Program-made: the position numbers and the translations under genes
Source of the DNA: Cristatella mucedo
Lineage: Eukaryota; Bryozoa; Phylactolaemata; Cristatellidae
Reading direction: 5' to 3'
Length of the DNA: 64,000 nt
Assembly: GCA_009760855.2 (NCBI GenBank)
Contig: WPIO01000010.1
Span: 372,001-436,000, forward strand
Shown: positions 58,690 to 64,000 of the stretch, one piece after another
How positions within the stretch are numbered: position 1 is the stretch's first letter
How the letters are laid out: each line of letters opens with the position of its first letter
Notes under the pieces: model-generated
Databases searched by the model: none
Seen by the model: only the letters and a program-made list of their open reading frames with translations
What the model was told of the DNA's origin: nothing

Positions 58690-58830
58690 AGTCGAGCCGT
58701 GTCGGGTCTTGTAGGTCAGCGTACGAGCTTGGCTCTGTATCATCTGATCAACCGGCAGCCACCCAAGCTCTTTCAGCAAAGGAGACACGTGGTCAAACAC
58801 CAGGGTCACCTAGACAATGAAAATTTTTCC
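58690..58830 (-). mobile_element. LINE C-terminal fragment, second family
   Basis: On the minus strand a frame reads FDHVSPLLKELGWLPVDQMI and then SQARTLTYKTRHG, matching the DHITPLLKELHWLPV-type LINE C-terminus. GTTGATCAACCGGCAGCC-like sequence is shared with 23790-23935. Confidence 0.65.
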
Positions 58831-59099
58831 CCGAACCGCTGCCCTGCCCACAACCGCACCACTGACGCACATCTTCCAGAAGAACTTTTGGTGGCTCCAC
58901 GGCATGCAGGAAGCAGCAGGGCAGCTTTCGTTCGTTTGGTGCCATGATCCAAGTCCGCCCACACTGTCAGGCAGCACGATTGCTGCGACCTGCCCCTTTC
59001 GCTGGAAAGTCCTTTGCGACGCATGCGTACTCAATGATCTTGCGGTCTGCAGCCTTCTCGAGAGCATTCTCAGCGTTTTCAAACGGGATAGCGACGTCT

Positions 59100-59242
59100 A
59101 CGATAACAGCCGCGGTCCCGTCGTCGACAACTCGGTATAATTAGCACGCGCGGTTTCCATAGCGCTGACCCGACAAGGTCCCGCTTTACGAGACGGGCCC
59201 ATTTCTTCTGTTTCTTCATCGGGCGGAGCTCTCACTTCCGCC
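59100..59242 (+). promoter_or_regulatory. CpG-rich 5' flank of PIGK (probable promoter/5'UTR)
   Basis: The 140 bases before the PIGK start are rich in CpG (CCGCGG, GCGCGCGG, GGGCGG) compared with the AT-rich surroundings. No TATA box stands at a convincing distance. A GC-box-like GGGCGG lies near 59220. The promoter role is inferred from composition and position only. Confidence 0.35.
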
Positions 59243-60307
59243 ATGCCGAGCTTGCTGTCGGCGCGGCTCGCGGTCGGCGTCAGTGCGTCTTTTCTGGTAT
59301 TTTTTCGCGTCTGCTCGTGCAGCAGCGATGAGTTCTTTAAGAGCAACCATACAAACAATTGGGCGGTGCTCGTCGACACCTCGCGATTCTGGTTTAACTA
59401 CCGGCATGTCGCGAACGTTCTGTCGATTTACCGCAGTGTGAAGCGACTGGGCATCCCTGATAGCCAGATAATTCTTATGATAGCCGACGACATGGCATGC
59501 GATCCCCGTAACCCGAAGCCCGCCACCGTTTTCAACGACGTCAGCGAACATATCAACGTATACGGCGACGACGTTGAAGTGGATTACCGTGGTTACGAGG
59601 TGACCGTCGAGAACTTCATACGCGTCCTCACCGGACGGCTGCCCGAGAGCACGCCACGCTCAAAGATGCTTCTGTCCGACGACACGAGCAACATTCTCAT
59701 CTACATGACCGGCCACGGTGGCGATGGGTTTTTGAAATTCCAGGACGCCCAGGAGATATCCAACGACGAACTGTCCGACGCTTTCGAGCAGATGTGGCAG
59801 AAGCGGCGCTATCACGAGCTGTTCTTCGTCATCGACACGTGCCAGGCCCAGTCGATGTATCAGAAGTTTTACTCTCCGAACATTGTGGCCATGGCGTCGA
59901 GCCTCGTCGGCGAAGATTCGCTGTCGCATCACGTGGATCCCAAGATTGGAGTGTACGTCATCGACAGGTTCACCTACTACGCGCTCGAGTTTCTGGAGCA
60001 CGTCACGCCCAGCAGCAGGAAGACGCTGGCGCAGTTCTTCAAGGTGTGCCCCAAAGCGCAGTGCATTTCCACGGTCAACACGCGCGTCGATCTGTTTGGT
60101 CGGGACCCGAAAAAAGTCCTCGTGACGGACTTCTTCGGAGGCGTGCGAAACGTGGAGCTCTCGACCGGCACGCTCCGGCTGACGGAAGCGGCTCCCCAAG
60201 TCGCCGGTCGGTGCGGCTCGAAGGGTGCCGAGCCGGCGATGTGCGAGTCGGCGTCGCGGCCGAGCGAACGGCTTGCGTACGTTGCACAATTCCCATCGCT
60301 CGGGTAG
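59243..60307 (+). CDS. PIGK: GPI-anchor transamidase catalytic subunit (PIGK/GPI8), one uninterrupted exon, no C-terminal membrane segment
   Basis: This is the C13-family cysteine protease subunit of the GPI transamidase complex, which cleaves the C-terminal signal of ER proteins and attaches the GPI anchor. Residues 1-26 form a hydrophobic signal peptide. The caspase-like core starts near NNWAVLVDTSRFWFNYRHVA (39-58). The catalytic His is H158 in YMTGHGGDGF and the catalytic Cys is C200 in FVIDTCQA. C86 in ADDMACDPRNPKP matches the cysteine that in the human enzyme is disulfide-linked to PIGT. The conserved block VTDFFGGVRNVE is at 294-305. The family is usually about 390-400 residues with a C-terminal membrane helix. 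This frame stops at 354 and no helix follows in any nearby frame. Codons are strongly GC-ending, unlike the surroundings. The start is the first Met before the signal peptide, with G at -3. It could be a derived intronless gene, a retrocopy, or a gene whose last exon lies beyond a weak GT at the stop (60304). No poly(A) tract follows it. Identity is secure; functionality is inferred from the intact frame. Confidence 0.95.
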   Translation: MPSLLSARLAVGVSASFLVFFRVCSCSSDEFFKSNHTNNWAVLVDTSRFWFNYRHVANVLSIYRSVKRLGIPDSQIILMIADDMACDPRNPKPATVFNDVSEHINVYGDDVEVDYRGYEVTVENFIRVLTGRLPESTPRSKMLLSDDTSNILIYMTGHGGDGFLKFQDAQEISNDELSDAFEQMWQKRRYHELFFVIDTCQAQSMYQKFYSPNIVAMASSLVGEDSLSHHVDPKIGVYVIDRFTYYALEFLEHVTPSSRKTLAQFFKVCPKAQCISTVNTRVDLFGRDPKKVLVTDFFGGVRNVELSTGTLRLTEAAPQVAGRCGSKGAEPAMCESASRPSERLAYVAQFPSLG

Positions 60308-60620
60308 CTCGCAGCCGCAGTGCTGGCTGGCCCGGCGAGCCCCGTGCGCAGGCTGCGTTCGCAGGCTCCAGATGACTCTGAGCTGAGTACATGTGACCGC
60401 CGCTGCTGCACCGCTAGAGGCGCCTGCCATTGTGCCCCTGTGTGTGGCGAAACTTATGATTTGTTCTGTGGGTCCTCGTTGAATTGCCGTGTGTACCTCC
60501 TTTCTAGACGTGTAATTAGCATTATAAAGCACAGCAGTGTAAAGAATTGCAATGCTGTTCACACTTATGCCGAGACAGGAGCAATGTCCAACTTGTCGTA
60601 CAGGATGAGTTTACATTTGT

Positions 60621-60822
<202 letters not shown>

Positions 60823-60823
60823 A

Positions 60824-60938
60824 TAATTCGTTTGTATATTGTATAGCACCCTAAGAGAACACAATCTCTGTCCAGGTGCTTCTACGTATGCCGCAGGGCT
60901 CGAGCCCACGACCTCGGTCGTTAAGGCAAGCACTTTAC
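60824..60938 (-). mobile_element. tRNA-derived SINE, family A, head-truncated, next to (TA)n
   Basis: Tail TATAGCACCCTAAGAGAACA, then AATCTCTGTCCAGGTGCTTC and B-box region GGGCTCGAGCCCACGACCTC. The head is lost after about 60938. Its 3' end merges into the long (TA)n tract. Confidence 0.75.
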
Positions 60939-60981
60939 TTCCCTATTTTTAGAAAGTACGGCCCTTGTATAATTCTGACAG

Positions 60982-61028
60982 TAATAATAAAAATAATAAT
61001 AATGGATTTGATATAGCGCCCTCGAGTG
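60982..61028 (-). mobile_element. Short LINE tail remnant
   Basis: (TAA)n run, then GATATAGCGCCCTCGAG. Similarity stops there. Could be chance growth of an AT microsatellite beside a tail scrap. Confidence 0.35.
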
Positions 61029-61384
61029 GCTTCGACTTCAGCCTGATTTACTCGGTGAGTCATGCTTCTTTCCTGTTTCGGTCTTCAGTCTTGTAGAAAT
61101 TTTAAACGTTCAGCTTTTCTTAGCTCTTGTTTCCTACTTGCTCCATCCCAGAATGTTCATGGGGAAATTGCGTTTGCTAAGGAGGTAGGAAATGGCCCTC
61201 AGAGATGCACCTTCCAGTGAATTAAAACCTTCCCGGCTGCTTTTATCACCTGCTGTCTCGTCATCTGATTCTTATTTGACAAGCTTGTGGTGTCCCATAA
61301 ACAGGGACTCGTGAGGACAGCTTTAAATTACTTTGCTGGTCAAGGAAGGCGTGCCCTTGACGTGTTCGTAAGTGGGTCGTTTAT

Positions 61385-62100
61385 ACACCCGAAGCAATGG
61401 TGACTCAGTGGAGTGATTAGCTCTAAAGCCAGACTGGAACTTACTAGCAAGGTTTGAAGTTTCAATATGAGTTCAGCTGGTGTGCCACGACGCGTTCCAC
61501 TGTTTTTGATAGGAACGGTAGGAGGGAGACTGGGCAGAAGTTGCTCAAGTTCTCTTGGTCTAGTGTTGCTCTCTTAAGTAGTGGCCTGACTTCAGTTTTG
61601 TGGAAAGGTGCTGGGACATGACCTGAGGCCAATGACATATTTATGATGTCACTTATGCATAGCAACAGCAGGTCAATGCATAGTAGGAGCAGGACAGTGG
61701 GAATAGGGTTTAGAGGACTGGTTGTCTTCTTTGATTGGGATACGAACTTAAGGACGAGGTCATTAGTGGCGTGCTTGAATGTAGACATTGAGGTGTTGCA
61801 TGGAATTGACTGACAGCATTTTCCAGGGGGCATGCTAACATCGTAGGGATGGACTCCCTGATTTTGTCTATCTTCTTGACAAAGAAGCTAGAGAAGCGAT
61901 CAGCTAGATCACAGAGATCACGAGGTAAGGAGCTAACCTGGGAGTGGTTAAGGAGGTGGTTGATCGTCGACTTCAGCATTTTTTGATTGTGCATCTGTGA
62001 TTCAACAATGTTTTTATAGAAGCTAGACTGGGCCTGTGCTAGGATCGATTGGTACTACATACAGTAGTCCTCGTATGCCTGTCGATGGACAATCAAAATT
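61385..62100 (-). mobile_element. Older LINE (CR1/L2 group), continuation: linker and RT fingers
   Basis: Minus-strand frames give VHRQAYEDYC, FFVKKIDKIRESIP, then [29 protein letters not shown] and LPFLSKTVERVV, matching the start of the RT frame at 5281. One frameshift lies near 61770. The sequence stays alignable to the AACGACC..CTTA region before motif A and fades near 61385. The reading frame at 62100 joins that at 63481 in phase (…IQRSGL then ILIVHRQ…), which supports one element split by the 62101-63480 insertion. Confidence 0.82.
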
Positions 62101-63480
62101 GTTTTGCTCGATCTTTCGGCAGCTTTTGATACCATCGATCACAAAGTACTTCTAGAGCGCCTCTCATCTCGCCTGGGCATCACTGGCACTGCTCTGCAGT
62201 GGTTCAGGTCCTATCTCAGTGGGAGACTCCAGAGTGTTGACGTGAATGGACAAAGATCATCTGAAGTACCTCTAAAATATGGAGTACCTCAGGGCTCTGT
62301 GCTAGGTCCGGTCCTTTTCACCGTTTATACTCTCCCTCTCGCTGATGTGATTGCCAAGCACAATCTAGGCTTTCACTTCTATGCGGATGACACTCAGTTG
62401 TACCTTTGCTTTGATCCCTCCCAGCCTTCGAGCACCTCAAATTCTCTCAACTCACTTGCTGCATGCATTGATGACATCCGATCATGGATGGCAGCAAATT
62501 TTCTAAAACTAAACGATGATAAAACTAACTTACTAGTTATGGGCAAACCTAGTGTTATTCAGAAATTGGAAAGGCTGACTTTCAAAATTGGCTCTGCCAG
62601 CATATCTCCAGTTGCATCAGCTCGAAATCTAGGTGTCATATTCCAAAGCGACCTCTCGTTAGACGACCACATCAGCTCCACAGTCAAATCAGCCTATTTT
62701 CAGCTTCATAACATTGCTAAAATTAGGGCTTGTTTAGATAAGGATACCACGTCCAAGTTGGTCCATGCATTCGTGACATCTCGTCTCGACTTCTGCAACT
62801 CACTGCTTACTGGCCTACCAGCATGTGCGATCAGGCGATTGCAGCTGGTGCAAAACTCTGCAGCTAGGCTTGTCTGTCGTGAGCGTCGCAGTTGCCACAT
62901 TACTCCACTTCTCGCCGACCTGCACTGGTTACCAGTCAAGCAACGGATTGACTTCAAGGTTTTGTCGCTCACTTTTAGGTCTCTTCATTCTATGGCTCCA
63001 GCCTATCTTTCAGAGATACTACCCCATCAGGCAAAGCATCGTACCACTCGCTTTTCGGAATCCAACAGTCTAGAAATACCTCGTACAAACCTTAAATCCT
63101 TTGGAGACCGTGCATTTAGCTCGTATGCTCCCACAGCCTGGAACTCCCTCCCGACCTGCATCAGAACATCCCCTGACCTGACCACATTTAAAAGAAACTT
63201 AAAAACATACCTATTTAGGACAGCATTTAGTGGGTCCTTGTGATTCGTCCTCGATGTGCTTATGCGTGCTGACACTGTTCATGCTGCCACTAACCACATT
63301 TGCATGCTGACCCAGTGCATGTAACCCCTAACCATGTTATTCATTTTGTTTGTTTTTCAAGCATGATTTTACTTACTATTCTATTGCGTATCACTTTGCA
63401 GCAAATGTAAAGCGCCTAGAAAGAGATTAAGTTCTCTGAGGGCGCTTTATCAAGTGCAATATTATTATTATTATTATTAT
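62101..63480 (+). mobile_element. Young 5'-truncated LINE (CR1/L2 group) inserted inside an older opposite-strand LINE
   Basis: Same family as the copy at 5260-6968, beginning at motif A ([14 protein letters not shown]) and running with no stop through motif B, YADD and the C-terminal region to a stop at 63243. The shared 3'UTR, hairpin tail and (ATT)n follow, ending at 63480. Differences from the 5260 copy are few and scattered. Both flanks (up to 62100 and from 63481) are pieces of one minus-strand LINE whose protein reads on across the insertion. No target-site duplication longer than 1-3 bases is visible. Confidence 0.92.
62104..63243 (+). CDS. LINE reverse transcriptase fragment, open
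   Basis: 379-residue frame covering RT motif A to the C-terminus of the LINE at 62101-63480. The first Met is internal to the original protein and the fingers region is missing, so this is a coding remnant rather than a functional gene. [18 protein letters not shown] and [12 protein letters not shown] are intact. Confidence 0.85.
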   Translation: MLDLSAAFDTIDHKVLLERLSSRLGITGTALQWFRSYLSGRLQSVDVNGQRSSEVPLKYGVPQGSVLGPVLFTVYTLPLADVIAKHNLGFHFYADDTQLYLCFDPSQPSSTSNSLNSLAACIDDIRSWMAANFLKLNDDKTNLLVMGKPSVIQKLERLTFKIGSASISPVASARNLGVIFQSDLSLDDHISSTVKSAYFQLHNIAKIRACLDKDTTSKLVHAFVTSRLDFCNSLLTGLPACAIRRLQLVQNSAARLVCRERRSCHITPLLADLHWLPVKQRIDFKVLSLTFRSLHSMAPAYLSEILPHQAKHRTTRFSESNSLEIPRTNLKSFGDRAFSSYAPTAWNSLPTCIRTSPDLTTFKRNLKTYLFRTAFSGSL

Positions 63481-64000
63481 CAGTCCTGATCTTTGTATGC
63501 TTTTCAAGCTTGAGCTTAGTATACTAGTTAGTTTAATGTCTGTGGTAAACCCTAGGCCGTCTGGGCAAGGGCGCCCAGTGCGCTTAGTCAGGGGTGCAAA
63601 CTCGTCGAGCATGTCAGCTTGTGTGGTGTTGTAGCAATCAACCAAAGATGACAGTTCAGAAGCAGGATTGAGCAGCAGAGGCGAAGTAGATATTCTCGAG
63701 TGTACAGCACCAACGTCAAGGGTCTTCAGGTTTCACGATTTACAGGTGATTTTAGATGAGGAGAAGGAGGGCACACATTTTAGACTGAATGAGATATGCA
63801 TGTGGTCAGATGAGCAGTATTTGGTAATAATTCAGATGATAAAAAAGGGCAAATGTTGTTTGAGAAATTTAGTCGAGTGTGTGACCCTCTAGATGTGAGT
63901 ATGGCCATGCACATGAGCCACAAGAGACAATGAGTCAGTCAGTGCACCAAGTATGCTTAGCAATTTGCAAGTCGGCTGAGTTTCCTTCTACTAACTGGAG
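63481..64000 (-). mobile_element. Older LINE (CR1/L2 group), 5' part: endonuclease C-terminus and linker; continues at 61385-62100
   Basis: On the minus strand, broken frames give HVHGHT (compare the endonuclease motif TH..GHTLDLVI) near 63900, SSDHMHISFSL near 63810 (compare ISDH..V.F.L), and YNTTQADMLDEFAPLTKRT near 63620, the usual linker between endonuclease and RT. The part runs off the right edge of the window and is cut at 63480 by the plus-strand LINE. Confidence 0.75.

Noticed and set aside
59660..60562. 300-codon minus-strand frame opposite PIGK
   Set aside because: It lies opposite the GC-rich PIGK codons and has no motifs; it is an antisense shadow of a conserved gene.
61385..63480. 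LINE 5' inversion by twin priming (inverted 5' piece followed by sense 3' piece, with only about 45 bases missing between them)
   Set aside because: The geometry fits twin priming, but the sequence right of 63481 continues the same minus-strand LINE in phase with 62100, so a nested insertion explains more with fewer assumptions.

Overview
This window looks like repeat-rich nuclear DNA from an animal, most likely an invertebrate. The evidence is a metazoan-like GPI transamidase gene, many CR1/L2-group LINEs with short (ATT)n tails, tRNA-derived SINEs, decayed Ty3/gypsy pol sequence and long dinucleotide microsatellites. There are no operons, bacterial-type genes, rRNA or CRISPR. I cannot name the phylum from the sequence.

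Only one conserved host gene is clear. At 59243-60307 (+) there is an uninterrupted 354-codon frame for the catalytic subunit of GPI-anchor transamidase (PIGK/GPI8). It has a signal peptide and both catalytic residues, but no C-terminal membrane segment. Two weaker host candidates are small secreted-looking frames on the minus strand, at 56527-56751 (cysteine-rich) and 24537-24818.

Most of the rest is mobile DNA. One LINE family (CR1/L2 group) supplies an open RT copy at 5260-6968, a 5'-truncated copy at 62101-63480 inserted in an older opposite-strand LINE (61385-62100 plus 63481-64000), a frameshifted copy at 49644-51206, an old copy at 14568-15990, and several 3' fragments and solo tails. 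A different, older LINE with endonuclease and RT remnants lies at 36330-38900 (-). A decayed gypsy pol (linker, RT, RNase H, integrase) covers about 31390-33830 (+) and is split by a SINE. SINE family A ends in the same hairpin-forming tail as the young LINE, which suggests it uses the LINE machinery. Two of its copies differ at one position in 138. SINE family B is a second tRNA-like family with four or five copies. A 466-bp TA-flanked element at 22301-22766 looks like a deletion derivative of a pogo/Tc1-type transposon.

Simple repeats include (CT)n at 11882-12470 and 19352-19417, compound (CA)(TA)(GA) tracts at about 16815 and 28265, (TA)n at 60628-60795, and a degenerate TTTAGGG-type array at 52685-53130 next to a GGACATTTCCCCC minisatellite. 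Features that ordinary classes do not explain are a 42-bp perfect palindrome at 38951-38992 and a family of decayed helix-rich coding-like units at about 39530-40190, 43990-44480 and 45400-46050. The remaining gaps hold no gene I can support.
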